Positions 47,148 through 56,498 of a stretch of 64,000 nucleotides of DNA are shown one piece after another. The notes beneath the pieces are model-generated. The model had not been told where the DNA came from. It saw only the letters and a list, made by a program, of their open reading frames with translations, and did no database searches. The first letter of the stretch is position 1, and every line of letters starts with the position of its first letter. Made by a program: the position numbers and the translations under genes. The DNA comes from Burkholderia humptydooensis (GTDB lineage: Bacteria > Pseudomonadota > Gammaproteobacteria > Burkholderiales > Burkholderiaceae). The DNA lies in assembly GCF_001513745.1 (NCBI RefSeq), contig NZ_CP013382.1, forward strand, positions 2,542,001 to 2,606,000, read 5' to 3'.

Positions 47148-49118
47148 ATGCAAAAACTGTTCAATCAATCTGCCATCGCAATCGGCGTTTCCGCACTCCT
47201 CGTCCTGTCGGGCTGCGGCTCGGTCGACGGCCCGTCGTCGCCGTCCAGCGGCGTCAAGCCCACTACCGTCGGCAATACGGGAACGTCGGGCACGTCCGGC
47301 ACCTCGGGTTCGGGCGGCACGTCCGGATCGTCGGGTTCGGGCACTTCCGGGACTTCCGGGACTTCCGGGACTTCGGGCACTTCGGGCACTTCGGGTACTT
47401 CGGGTACTTCGGGTACTTCGGGTACTTCGGGTACTTCGGGTACTTCGGGTACTTCGGGTACTTCGGGTACTTCGGGTACTTCGGGTACTTCGGGCACTTC
47501 CGGCACTTCCGGCACTTCGGGCACTTCGGGCACTTCGGGTACTTCGGGCACTTCCGGCACTTCCGGCACTTCGGGCACTTCGGGCACTTCGGGCACTTCG
47601 GGCACTTCGGGCACTTCGGGCACTTCGGGCACTTCGGGCACTTCGGGCACTTCCGGCACTTCCGGCACTTCGGGCACTTCGGGCACTTCGGGCACTTCGG
47701 GCACTTCCGGCACTTCGGGCACTTCCGGCACTTCGGGCACTTCCGGCACTTCGGGCACTTCCGGCACTTCGGGCACTTCCGGCACTTCGGGCACTTCCGG
47801 CACTTCGGGCACTTCCGGCACTTCGGGCACTTCGGGCACTTCGGGCACTTCGGGCACTTCGGGCACTTCGGGCACTTCGGGCACTTCGGGCACTTCGGGC
47901 ACTTCGGGCACTTCGGGCACTTCCGGCACTTCCGGCACCTCCGGCACCGCCTCCTCCCCGCTCGGCAACATCCTCTCGCAGACCGGCAACCTGATCACCG
48001 CGACGGGCACCGTCGTCTCCGCCACCGGCAACCAGATCTCCGGCACGTCGGTGCCGGGCGTCAACGGCGCGACGACCACGAACCTCGGCAACGCCGTCAG
48101 CTCGCTCGGCAACGGCGTCCAGACGCTCGGCAACGGCACCGTCGCCGGCCTCGGCACGCTCGGCACGTCGACGAACCCGCTCGGCCCGACGCTCACGTCG
48201 ACGTCCGGCGTCGTATCGAACGTCGGCAACGCGGTCTCGTCGCTCGGCCGCGTCGTGACAAGCATCGGCACCGGCCCCCTCGCGCCGCTCGCGCCCGTCA
48301 CGTCGCCGCTCGGCGGCGTGGTCGGCACGCTCGGCAGCACCGTCACGCAGGTCGGCTCCGGCCTGAACAACGTGCTCACGAGCGCGCCCGTCCAGCAGCT
48401 CGAAACCGGCGTCAGCTCGATCATCAACCCGATCACGAACGCCGTATCCGGCACGACGCAGACGATCGGCACCGCGACCGGACTCGGCGCGCCCGTCAAC
48501 AATCTGCTGGCCACCGTCGGCAACGGGCTGAACGCGGCCGGCGCGAAGGTGTCGGGCTCGACGAACAACCAGGTGGTCCACGCGGTCGGCGGCGTCGTCA
48601 GCCAGCTCGGCAACACGGTCACGAGCGTCGGCGGCCTGCTGACGGGCGGCACGACCAATCCGCTCGCGCCGATCACCGGCGTGCTGTCCGGCGGCTCGAC
48701 CAACCCGCTCGCGCCGATCACGGGCGCCGTCGGCTCGCTTAGCGCCACGCTCGGCGTCAACGCGGGCCTCACGGCGGGCGCGACGCAGCCGGCGGGCACG
48801 GCGACGAATCCGCTCGCGCCCGTCACCGGCCTGCTCGGCGGCCTGTCGGGTTCGGCGGGCGGCAATGCGACGGCCGGCCTGAGCGCCGTGCTCGCGCCCG
48901 TCACGAACCTCGTCGGCTCGCTGAGCGCCGGCGTGCACGGCACCGTCGCGGCCACGCCGCCCGCGACGGCCACCGGTTCGACGACGACCGCGCCCGTCAC
49001 GGGCGTCGTCGGCAGCCTGACCGGCAGCACGACCGCGAGCGGCTCGTCGACGACGAACCTGCTCGCGCCCGTGACCAACCTGCTCGGCGGGCTGCTCGGC
49101 GGCGTGTCGGGCAAGTAG
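47148..49118 (+). CDS. Lipoprotein with collagen-like Gly-Thr-Ser tandem repeats
   Basis: A 656-residue surface or periplasmic lipoprotein. The signal ends in LSGC (lipid Cys23). After a short linker come imperfect and then 67 perfect Gly-Thr-Ser triplets (about residues 65-265), a G-x-y pattern as in bacterial collagen-like proteins, although without Pro. The remaining 390 residues are low-complexity, with repeated NPLAP(I/V)TG modules and VGN/LGN turns. GGAGCCTGTC precedes the ATG at 47148. Function is unknown; Burkholderia collagen-like proteins have been studied as surface antigens and typing markers. Confidence 0.88.
   Translation: MQKLFNQSAIAIGVSALLVLSGCGSVDGPSSPSSGVKPTTVGNTGTSGTSGTSGSGGTSGSSGSGTSGTSGTSGTSGTSGTSGTSGTSGTSGTSGTSGTSGTSGTSGTSGTSGTSGTSGTSGTSGTSGTSGTSGTSGTSGTSGTSGTSGTSGTSGTSGTSGTSGTSGTSGTSGTSGTSGTSGTSGTSGTSGTSGTSGTSGTSGTSGTSGTSGTSGTSGTSGTSGTSGTSGTSGTSGTSGTSGTSGTSGTSGTSGTSGTSGTSGTSGTASSPLGNILSQTGNLITATGTVVSATGNQISGTSVPGVNGATTTNLGNAVSSLGNGVQTLGNGTVAGLGTLGTSTNPLGPTLTSTSGVVSNVGNAVSSLGRVVTSIGTGPLAPLAPVTSPLGGVVGTLGSTVTQVGSGLNNVLTSAPVQQLETGVSSIINPITNAVSGTTQTIGTATGLGAPVNNLLATVGNGLNAAGAKVSGSTNNQVVHAVGGVVSQLGNTVTSVGGLLTGGTTNPLAPITGVLSGGSTNPLAPITGAVGSLSATLGVNAGLTAGATQPAGTATNPLAPVTGLLGGLSGSAGGNATAGLSAVLAPVTNLVGSLSAGVHGTVAATPPATATGSTTTAPVTGVVGSLTGSTTASGSSTTNLLAPVTNLLGGLLGGVSGK
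47340..47942 (+). repeat. 9-bp tandem repeat array (67 units) encoding Gly-Thr-Ser
   Basis: Units are GGNACTTCS variants: GGCACTTCG dominates, with GGT, GGG, TCC and ACC variants. The variants are grouped: a GGT block at about 47391-47487, an alternating TCG/TCC block at about 47700-47826, and uniform blocks in between. This suggests growth by slippage and by duplication of larger blocks. Confidence 0.97.
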
Positions 49119-49140
49119 GCGCAGGCAAGCCGAACGGCGC

Positions 49141-49178
49141 GGCGGCCGGGCCCAATCATTCCAAACCGCCCGGCCGCC
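49141..49178 (+). terminator. Strong GC hairpin after the GTS-repeat gene
   Basis: GGCGGCCGGGC pairs perfectly over 11 bp with GCCCGGCCGCC around a 16-base loop. No T-run follows. Confidence 0.5.
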
Positions 49179-49208
49179 CGCCGTCCATGTCATGACACGG
49201 GGGATGAC

Positions 49209-50492
49209 ATGCAATCCACTCTCGACAGCGTCGCGAACGCGCAAGAACGGCCACCGCGTTCGGCGACGCCATTTTCGATCGGCCTCGCCGGCATCGCGGC
49301 GGGGCTCGTCACGCTGTGGGCGTCGCGCGGCGCGGCCGCGCTGACGGGCGCCGAGCGCAGCCTGCTCGCGTGCGCGGCGATCATCGCGACGATCGGCGCG
49401 TATGAGCTCTTCATCGCGCGCGTCCATCTGCGGCCGAGCGCCGGCCTCGCGAATCGCGCGTTGCGGCCGCTCAGCGTCGCGCGCGTGTCGCTGCGGCTCG
49501 CCGCGCTCGCGTCGGTCTACGCGGGCATCGCGCTCGTCTACTGGCTGCTGCCCGAATATCACGGCGCGTTCTACCAGCCGTTCTGGTCGCTCGTCGGCAT
49601 GCTCGCGCCGTGCGTCGCGCTCGCCGCGCCGTTCTATTTCGGCTGGATGGACCGGCGCATGCGCGACGCCGACGACGCCTATCTGTGCTGGGGCCGGTGG
49701 CTCTTGCGCGGACAGCGCCCCGCCGACTGGCGGCCGATCCGCGAGATGCTCGCCGGCTGGGCCGTGAAGGCGTTCTTCCTGCCGCTGATGGTCGTCTATC
49801 TGTCGACGGACGCCGAGCGCATCGGCGCGTCGTTCGCGAGCGCTGCCAGCGCGCCGTTCTCGCTCGCGACGTTCCGCTTCATGTACGACCTGTCGTACAC
49901 GATGGACCTGATGTTCGGCGCGGTCGGCTATCTGTGCACGTTCCGCCTGCTCGATTCGCACGTGCGCAGCGCCGAGCCGACGACGCTCGGCTGGCTCGCC
50001 GCGCTGATCTGCTATCAGCCGTTCTGGTCGCTGATCGCGAACAACTACATTCACTACGAAGGCTCGATGTTCTGGGACAACTGGCTGCTGTCGGTGCCCG
50101 TGATCCGCTTCGCGTGGGGCGTGGTCATCGTCGTGCTGCTGCTCTGCTATGCGTTGTCGACGATCTCGTTCGGGCTGCGCTTCTCGAACCTGACGAACCG
50201 CGGCATCATCACGTCCGGCCCGTACCGGTTCACGAAGCATCCCGCGTATCTCGCGAAGAACCTGTCGTACTGGATGATCTCGGTGCCGTTCGTCGAGCCG
50301 CTCGGATGGCGCCTCGCAATCATGCATTCGGCGGCGCTCGTCGCGGTGAATCTGCTGTACTGGCTGCGCGCGAAAACCGAGGAACGGCATCTGATGCGCG
50401 ATCCCGACTATCGCGCGTACGCCGAATGGATCGCGCGGCACGGCATGTTCGCGAAGCTCGGGCGGATAGCCGGATGGGGGCCGCGCACGTAA
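49209..50492 (+). CDS. Multispanning membrane protein, ICMT/phospholipid methyltransferase-like
   Basis: A 427-residue protein with about nine membrane helices. The C-terminal part contains RGIITSGPYRFTKHPAYLAK and KTEERHLMRDPDYRAYAEW, the paired motif of isoprenylcysteine/phospholipid methyltransferases (SAM binding and acceptor handling). The N-terminal two-thirds has no family I can name. It may methylate a lipid or small hydrophobic acceptor; substrate unknown. It stands alone, with no close operon partner. Confidence 0.85.
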   Translation: MQSTLDSVANAQERPPRSATPFSIGLAGIAAGLVTLWASRGAAALTGAERSLLACAAIIATIGAYELFIARVHLRPSAGLANRALRPLSVARVSLRLAALASVYAGIALVYWLLPEYHGAFYQPFWSLVGMLAPCVALAAPFYFGWMDRRMRDADDAYLCWGRWLLRGQRPADWRPIREMLAGWAVKAFFLPLMVVYLSTDAERIGASFASAASAPFSLATFRFMYDLSYTMDLMFGAVGYLCTFRLLDSHVRSAEPTTLGWLAALICYQPFWSLIANNYIHYEGSMFWDNWLLSVPVIRFAWGVVIVVLLLCYALSTISFGLRFSNLTNRGIITSGPYRFTKHPAYLAKNLSYWMISVPFVEPLGWRLAIMHSAALVAVNLLYWLRAKTEERHLMRDPDYRAYAEWIARHGMFAKLGRIAGWGPRT

Positions 50493-50910
50493 CGCCGCCT
50501 GCCGGCAGACGACCGGCGAGCGCCGGCCCGCCGCGGCCGCCTCGCCCGCGCGCGATCTTCCGCCACGCGCGCGCCGCCTCCCATCGCCTTCCCCTATTTT
50601 TGCTGCAGCCAGCGCCGATTCCCCGCCTTCCGCGCGATCTGCGTAGTGTGGGCTGTCGTACTTTCCCGGCCGAACGGCGACGCTATCCTTCGACGCAGAT
50701 GCATGGCTCGCGCGTCGATCCATGTTCGACGCCGTCGCCCACGGGCGGCGGCGGCGCCCGCCAACCGGGCCGTCGAGGCGACGGCCGGCCGCGCGAAAGC
50801 GTCCACGCGCGCGCGGCCCGAGTGAATCAGACGAATCGAGCCGAAACCGCCGTTGTTGCGGCATCGCTCGCTGATTGAAGGCGGTGCCCGCAACCGTTCG
50901 AGACCCGACG
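50493..50910. other. Intergenic region before the exopolysaccharide genes
   Basis: About 418 bases. Open frames here are Arg-rich shadows. An AT-richer patch (CTATTTTTGCTGCAG) at 50594-50606 and GTACTTTCCCGG near 50660 could belong to a promoter; nothing firm. Confidence 0.4.
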
Positions 50911-52254
50911 ATGCCAGCCCGCAAGACCCGGCGGTTCGATCCGCAGTTCGACTCGCCATCCGACCACTACGCACCGATGCCACGTATCTCGAAGATACAC
51001 AGGCTCTGGGCGGCGACGTTCGTCATCGCAGTCGCGAGCGACGTGCTGTCCGGCGCCATCCGCTACTACACGTCGCTCGCGGGCGTCGCGGCGCTCGGCT
51101 ATCTGCCGAAGGCGCTGATGGTCGCGTGCCTCGGGCTCGCGATCGTCCAGCGGCCGAAGGCGAGCCACGTGCTCGTCGCCGCGTACCTCGCCGCGCAGAC
51201 GTGCGTGTCGCTCGCGAACGGCGTGAGCCTCAGTGCGGCCGGCTTCTGGATCTGGACGATCGCGCCGATGCTGTTTGGCATCGTGATGCCGCTGCAAGCG
51301 CTCGACGAGCTCGAGTCGCGGCGGATGCTCGGCGCGTTCGTCGCGCTCGCGCTGCTGTGCATCGGCGGCGTGCTGCTCAACTATTTCGTGAAGCTGCCGT
51401 GGGTAGGCGGCAGCATCGACATCGGCGGCGTCAGCGTGCAACTCGCGAAGTCCTCGTATGTCGGCACCTCGTCGCGGCTGCCCGGCTTCGGCCGCAGCAG
51501 CGCGACGACGGGCCTGATGATCGGACTGCTGACGACCTGGATCTTCCCGCGCCTGCGCTCGCGGCTCGCGCTCGCCGCCCTGCTCGCGCTCGCGGCGCTC
51601 GGCATCTGGGCGACGACGAACAAGACCACGCTCGTCGCGCTCGCGCTCGTCGTCGCGCTGCATGGCATGCTGCGCACGCGTTCGCTTCGCACGGTGTGCA
51701 TCTGGACGAGCGCGATCACGATCGCGCTGCCGGTCGCCGGCTGGATCGTGACGCTCGCGAGCACGCAGGACGTCGGCAGCTCGGGCTCGCTGTCGTCGAT
51801 GCAGGACCGCTTCATCAACACGTGGCCGCTGCTGATCGAAGGGCTGCTGCGCGAGCACCTGATCTGGTTCGGCATCGGACCGGGTGGATTCGGCTCGGCG
51901 GTCGGCTACTACACCGCCGATTTCGGCTTCAACGTCGGCTACGCGGACAACATGGCGCTCTACACGGTCGCGAACTTCGGCGTGATCGGCGCGGCGCTGA
52001 TCGTCGCCGCATTCGTGCGCCTGATCCTCGCGCTGCCGGCGAACGATCGGCCCGTCTGGCTGATGCTGTGCTTCCTGCTCGTGAGCGGCGTGACGACCGA
52101 CATCTGCGAGACCACCGGCTGCCTGCTGTTCCTCGGCCTGACGCTGCGCTCGATCAACCTGCACGCGCCGCGGCGCGCGCGCGTCGCAAGCGCGCGCATC
52201 GCGTTCGAGCGGCTGCGATACGGCGCGGGCGTGGTCGCGCCGAATGCGCGCTGA
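50911..52254 (+). CDS. Wzy/O-antigen-ligase-like polysaccharide polymerase
   Basis: A 447-residue membrane protein with about ten helices and a large periplasmic loop (about 270-330) containing SSMQDRFINTWPLL and WFGIGPGGFGS, the layout of Wzy polymerases and WaaL ligases. ATG at 50911 is used; ATG at 50977 is an alternative start nearer the first helix. It precedes a glycosidase and a Wzc-like protein on the same strand, suggesting a polysaccharide assembly group; no glycosyltransferase is nearby. Confidence 0.82.
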   Translation: MPARKTRRFDPQFDSPSDHYAPMPRISKIHRLWAATFVIAVASDVLSGAIRYYTSLAGVAALGYLPKALMVACLGLAIVQRPKASHVLVAAYLAAQTCVSLANGVSLSAAGFWIWTIAPMLFGIVMPLQALDELESRRMLGAFVALALLCIGGVLLNYFVKLPWVGGSIDIGGVSVQLAKSSYVGTSSRLPGFGRSSATTGLMIGLLTTWIFPRLRSRLALAALLALAALGIWATTNKTTLVALALVVALHGMLRTRSLRTVCIWTSAITIALPVAGWIVTLASTQDVGSSGSLSSMQDRFINTWPLLIEGLLREHLIWFGIGPGGFGSAVGYYTADFGFNVGYADNMALYTVANFGVIGAALIVAAFVRLILALPANDRPVWLMLCFLLVSGVTTDICETTGCLLFLGLTLRSINLHAPRRARVASARIAFERLRYGAGVVAPNAR

Positions 52255-52285
52255 CGCCCCGATGCGCCGCAGAGGAAACGACGAC

Positions 52286-53614
52286 ATGAAGAACCCGACG
52301 CCCAACCCGCGCCGCCGGCTGCTCGTCGCGCTCGCCGGTGCGATGCTCGCCGCGCCCGGCCTGCCGCGCGCGGCGACGACCGTCGTGCTGGACGCCGCCC
52401 AGGCGAGCGCCGACGCGAAGCGCGGCTATGTCGGCTTGCCGGGCTTCGCCGCCTCGCGCGGGAACACCGGCATCGCCGTGCATGCGATCGACGATACGAA
52501 GCTGCTCGACGCGGTGAAGGACGCAGGCTTCTCGTTCGTGCGCGCGGACCTGTTCTGGGAAGCGGTCGATACGCCGCATGGCTGGGATTTCTCGCGATAC
52601 GACACGCTCGTCGCCGATCTGGCCGAGCGCGGGCTCGGCGCGCTGTTCATTCTCGGCGGCATTCATCGCCTGCACAGCCCGAACCGGCCGCCGACGACGC
52701 CCGCGCAACTCGCCGCGTTCCGCCAGTACGTGTTCAACGCCGCGCAGCGCTACAAAGGCAAGCCGGTGCGCTTCGAAGTGTGGAACGAGCAGGACCACAA
52801 GACCTACTGGCACGGCGAACCGTCGCCCGTCGCTTACCGGAACGTGCTGAAGCTGGCGGTGCAGGCGGTGAAGGCCGCGAATCCCGATGCGATCGTCGCG
52901 ACGGGCGGCGTGCAGCAAGTCAACCGCACGTTCATCCGCGCGGTCGGCGACATCGCCAGCCCGGCGCAGCCCGCGCCCGATGCGGTCAGCGTGCATCCGT
53001 ACCGGCAGACCGAACCGGAAACGGTGTTCGCCGACTACGCGGCACTGCGGCGCGACCTGTCGTCGTACCGGAGCCCGCCGCAGATCTGGGCGACCGAATG
53101 GTCGTACCCGAGCTACGGCTACAACTACGTGGCCGACATCGGCGACGGCCATTCGAGCGTCGCGCGCGCGCGCCAGGCGAACTATGCGGTGCGGCTGCTG
53201 CTCGCGAACTGGATTTCGCAGATCGGGCTCACGTCGTACTACGACATTCGCGACGACGGCCGCGATCGCAGGAACATGGAGCACAACTTCGGACTCCTCG
53301 ATGCGGACGACGCGGCGCTGCCCGCGTACGTCGCGGTTCGCCGGCTTTTCTCGTTCACCGGGGATGCCGTGCGCGCCCAGTATTTTCTGGATTCGGACGC
53401 GCGCTACGTAGTGCTGAAGCTCGACGCCGCGCGCGCGACGAAGTACGTGGTCTGGTGCTACGGCGCGGGCAATGCGATCGGCGTCGATCTGTCGCGGCTG
53501 CCCGCCGGCGCCGCCGCGACGGACATGTACGGCGCCGGACTCGACGCCGGCAATCGCAGGCGGCTCGACGCGCCGGAAGCGCGCGGGCCGATATTCATCA
53601 CGATCGGGGCATGA
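52286..53614 (+). CDS. Secreted clan GH-A glycoside hydrolase
   Basis: A 442-residue hydrolase. The N-terminus PRRRLLVALAGAMLAAPGLPRAA is a signal, possibly Tat-like. The TIM-barrel acid/base is Glu168 in EVWNEQD and the likely nucleophile is Glu271 in WATEWSYPS. GH39- or GH5-like folds such as PslG are the nearest kinds I recognise. Position between a polymerase and a Wzc-like protein suggests trimming or turnover of the polysaccharide in the periplasm. AGAGGAAACGACGAC precedes the ATG. Confidence 0.87.
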   Translation: MKNPTPNPRRRLLVALAGAMLAAPGLPRAATTVVLDAAQASADAKRGYVGLPGFAASRGNTGIAVHAIDDTKLLDAVKDAGFSFVRADLFWEAVDTPHGWDFSRYDTLVADLAERGLGALFILGGIHRLHSPNRPPTTPAQLAAFRQYVFNAAQRYKGKPVRFEVWNEQDHKTYWHGEPSPVAYRNVLKLAVQAVKAANPDAIVATGGVQQVNRTFIRAVGDIASPAQPAPDAVSVHPYRQTEPETVFADYAALRRDLSSYRSPPQIWATEWSYPSYGYNYVADIGDGHSSVARARQANYAVRLLLANWISQIGLTSYYDIRDDGRDRRNMEHNFGLLDADDAALPAYVAVRRLFSFTGDAVRAQYFLDSDARYVVLKLDAARATKYVVWCYGAGNAIGVDLSRLPAGAAATDMYGAGLDAGNRRRLDAPEARGPIFITIGA

Positions 53615-53737
53615 GCGTCGCGCCCGGCTGCCTGGCCGCACCGGGCCGGATTCGCTCGACGCTCGCTGAAGAGGATTGACTGAGAGGATTGCGGCGGCGC
53701 GCACCGCGGCCGTCGTCGCCTATCACGGGAAACAACG

Positions 53738-56101
53738 ATGGATCTGAAAGCACAACCGATTTCGGCGACACCGCACGCCAAGCGAAACGACGGGCTCGCA
53801 AGCCTATGGTGGAGCGTCGTTCGGCACCGGCGGCTCTTCGCGACGATCGTCGCCGTGTTCTTCGCGCTGGGCGTGCTGTACGCGCTCGTCGCCACGCCGC
53901 AGTATCGCGCCGAGGCGCTGCTGCGGATCCAGACAAAGCCCGGATCGTCGATCAGCGCGCTGTCGGACGTGTCCGGCACGATCTCGAACGGCCCGTCCGC
54001 GAACGACGAGAGCGAGGTGCTGACGTCGCGCGCGATCGTCGGCGCGGCGATCGCGCGAATCGGCGCGAATCTCGAGATCCGCACGCTCGACCATTTCCCG
54101 CTCGTCGGCCGCCCGCTCGCGTCGGGCCACGCGAACGACGACAAGCTCGCGTCGCCGTGGCTCGGCCTGTCCGGCTTCGCATGGGGCGGCGAAAAGCTCA
54201 AGCTCGGCGAATTCTCGCTGCCGGACGCCGCGCTCGGCGACAAGTTCCGGCTCGTCGCCGGCAACGACGGCCAATGGACGCTCTACGACAAGAAGGACCG
54301 CCTGCTCGCGCGCGGCGCACTCGGCGAGAGCGTGCCGTTCACCGTCGCCGTGGACGGCGAACGCGCGCAGGCGGGCCGGATTCGCGTCGACACGCTGCGC
54401 GCGCGCTCGGGCATCGCGTTCTCGATCGTCAGGGAACCGACGCAGCTCGTCTACGACGACGTGATGAAGAAAATGAAGACGGTCGTGTCGAACCGTGATT
54501 CGACGCTCGAAGAGCCGTCGATGATGAAGCTCATCTATCAGGCCGACACGCCGCAACGCGTGCAGGAGATGGTCAACGCGATCGTGCGCGTCTATCTCGA
54601 CCAGGACATCAAGTATCGCGCGGAGAAGGCGCAGCGCAATCTCGACTCGCTGCATGCGCGGCTGCCCGGCCTGAAGCAGGACCTCGAGAAAGCAGAGGAC
54701 GCGCTGAACCGCTACCGCACGACGACGGGCACGATCGACGTCGATCAGCAAGGCATCGCGCTCATCAACCGGCTGAACTCGCTGTCCGAGCATCAGACCG
54801 TGCTGCAGCTCGCGCTCGACAACGTGAAGGCGCGCTTCCTGCCCGGCAGCACCACGTATCAGACCGTGCAGACGCAGCTCGATCAAGTGAAGAAGGAGAT
54901 TCAGCAGACGACGACGGCGGCCAACAGGCTGCCGACCGCGCAGCGGGAATTCGTTCGCCTGTCGCGGCAGGTATCGGTCGCGGCGCAGCTCTACACGAGC
55001 GTGCTGACCAACGCGCAGCAGCTCGAGATCGCCGTCGCCAGCACGACGCCCGGCGTGAGCGTCGTCGACTGGGCGAACAAGCCGTACAAGAAGGCATGGC
55101 CGCAACGCGGCATCGTGGTGCTCGGCGCGCTGCTCGGCGGGCTGTTCGCGGGCCTCGCCGCCGCCTACCTGCTCGCGCGCCATCGCGACGAGCTGAGCGG
55201 CCCGCAGTCGATCGCGGACGTATCGGACATCCCGTGCGTCGCGGTCGTCGCGCCGTCCGCGGCGTCGCTCGCGCTCGACGACGATCGCTCCGGCAAGGCG
55301 CGCGCGACGATGAAACCGCTCGCCGCGCAATGCCCGAACGATCCGGGCGTCGAAGCGCTGCGCGCGCTGCGCACGAGCCTGCGCGCAGCGCTCGCGCACG
55401 ACGGCCGCGGCGGCGGCAAGGTGCTCGTGTTCGCCGGCCCGACGGCGGGCGTCGGCGGCAGCTTCGTCGCGTCCAATCTCGCCTATCTGTTCGCCGACGC
55501 GAACGCATCGGTGCTCTTCGTCGACGCGGACATGCGCGGCGGCTCGCACAATCCACTCGGGGTAGGCCGCAACGGCGGCGCGATCGGTCTCGCGAACGTG
55601 CTCGAAGGCGGACAGCCGCTCGAGAAGGCGATCGTCAGGCTCGGCAAGGGCAAGCTGTCGGTGATGACGCCCGGCACGCTGACCGGCCCGAATCCGGGCG
55701 AACTGCTCGAACGCGCGGAATTTCCGCAGTTGCTCGCGGCGCTGCGCACGCGCTACGACTTCGTGATCGTCGACGCCCCGCCCGTTCTCCCGTACAGCGA
55801 CACGCTGTCGATCGCCGCGCAGGACTGCGACGCGGTGCTGCTCGTGTCGCGCGGCAGGACGACGCGCGCGTCGGAGCTCGAAACGGCGTTGCAGCGCCTC
55901 GACAGCGTCGGCGCGAAAATCGCCGGCCACGTCTTCAACGCATACGTCGTGTCGCCGCATCCGCCCCGCACATCGCTGCGCGACGATTGGCGCGAAATCG
56001 TCGCGCGCTGGACGAAGCCTCGCGGCCCTCGCCGGCCGGTGCAAGTGGAGCGGACGTTCAGGCCGGCGAAGAGCGCGGTCGCGAAGGCCACCCGCAACTG
56101 A
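53738..56101 (+). CDS. Wzc/GumC-like polysaccharide copolymerase with degenerate kinase domain
   Basis: A 787-residue chain-length/export regulator. It has two membrane helices (about 33-52 and 455-475) flanking a periplasmic Wzz domain with a long coiled coil (about 290-440), then a cytoplasmic BY-kinase-like domain. The Walker A reads GPTAGVGGSF, with Gly574 where BY-kinases have the essential Lys; Walker A' (LFVDADMRGG) and B (FVIVDAPPVL) are recognisable. The C-terminal tyrosine cluster of active BY-kinases is absent; the tail is basic. It is probably a copolymerase without kinase activity. Confidence 0.9.
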   Translation: MDLKAQPISATPHAKRNDGLASLWWSVVRHRRLFATIVAVFFALGVLYALVATPQYRAEALLRIQTKPGSSISALSDVSGTISNGPSANDESEVLTSRAIVGAAIARIGANLEIRTLDHFPLVGRPLASGHANDDKLASPWLGLSGFAWGGEKLKLGEFSLPDAALGDKFRLVAGNDGQWTLYDKKDRLLARGALGESVPFTVAVDGERAQAGRIRVDTLRARSGIAFSIVREPTQLVYDDVMKKMKTVVSNRDSTLEEPSMMKLIYQADTPQRVQEMVNAIVRVYLDQDIKYRAEKAQRNLDSLHARLPGLKQDLEKAEDALNRYRTTTGTIDVDQQGIALINRLNSLSEHQTVLQLALDNVKARFLPGSTTYQTVQTQLDQVKKEIQQTTTAANRLPTAQREFVRLSRQVSVAAQLYTSVLTNAQQLEIAVASTTPGVSVVDWANKPYKKAWPQRGIVVLGALLGGLFAGLAAAYLLARHRDELSGPQSIADVSDIPCVAVVAPSAASLALDDDRSGKARATMKPLAAQCPNDPGVEALRALRTSLRAALAHDGRGGGKVLVFAGPTAGVGGSFVASNLAYLFADANASVLFVDADMRGGSHNPLGVGRNGGAIGLANVLEGGQPLEKAIVRLGKGKLSVMTPGTLTGPNPGELLERAEFPQLLAALRTRYDFVIVDAPPVLPYSDTLSIAAQDCDAVLLVSRGRTTRASELETALQRLDSVGAKIAGHVFNAYVVSPHPPRTSLRDDWREIVARWTKPRGPRRPVQVERTFRPAKSAVAKATRN

Positions 56102-56173
56102 ATGCAGCCATTCCAGTTTCGTCGGATTCTCAATCAACAAACACAAAGAAGCACACGAAGAATCAATCACCAG

Positions 56174-56206
56174 AAAAACCGGATGTTTAAAAACCTCCGG
56201 TTTTTT
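56174..56206 (+). terminator. Rho-independent terminator after the Wzc-like gene
   Basis: AAAACCGGA pairs with TCCGGTTTT around a 12-base A/T-rich loop, and the T-run continues to 56106+100. It closes the polymerase-hydrolase-copolymerase group. Confidence 0.85.
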
Positions 56207-56498
56207 ATTGGTTCAAGCGTTCATCTCACCGATGCGCGCCGCGCACGAGCCGACATCGTCCGCGCAGGCCGCAAAAGCCCGTCACACTAGCTCTCTACAC
56301 TTTTCGACACTACGGCATTCGCCGTTTCGGAGCGTGTCATGGGCGTCCTCCAATCCTCACGCCGAGTAGGCAAAAGCTACCCGAAAGCCACTATTTATCT
56401 CTCGACTTCGAACATTCTCGGCGATCGCTTCGGAATTTTGAGATAGGTTTATCTCAATTTAACCTAAAATAGAGTTTTCCCTGATCGGAGAACCCACC
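56207..56498. other. AT-rich promoter region of the GH lipoprotein gene
   Basis: No gene is supportable. The last 150 bases are AT-rich and include the palindrome at 56438-56457 and TAAAAT at 56465-56470, a possible -10. Confidence 0.5.
56438..56457. promoter_or_regulatory. Perfect inverted repeat upstream of the GH lipoprotein gene
   Basis: TTGAGATA-GGTT-TATCTCAA has perfect 8-bp arms, 42 bases before the gene start. It is likely an operator; the regulator is not encoded next to it. Confidence 0.6.

Noticed and set aside
47340..47942. CRISPR-like array
   Set aside because: The units are 9 bp and directly adjoining, with no spacers, and lie inside a coding frame.
47165..49159. Minus-strand 664-codon frame with Pro-Glu-Val repeats
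   Set aside because: A 9-bp repeat without stop codons is open in several frames; there is no ribosome-binding site or signal, and the plus frame is a proper lipoprotein.
47091..50924. Very long minus-strand open frame (1277 codons) opposite the GTS lipoprotein and ICMT-like genes
   Set aside because: Its composition is Arg/Ala/Asp-rich, its repeat part is the mirror of the 9-bp array, and the plus-strand frames have signal peptides, ribosome-binding sites and family motifs.
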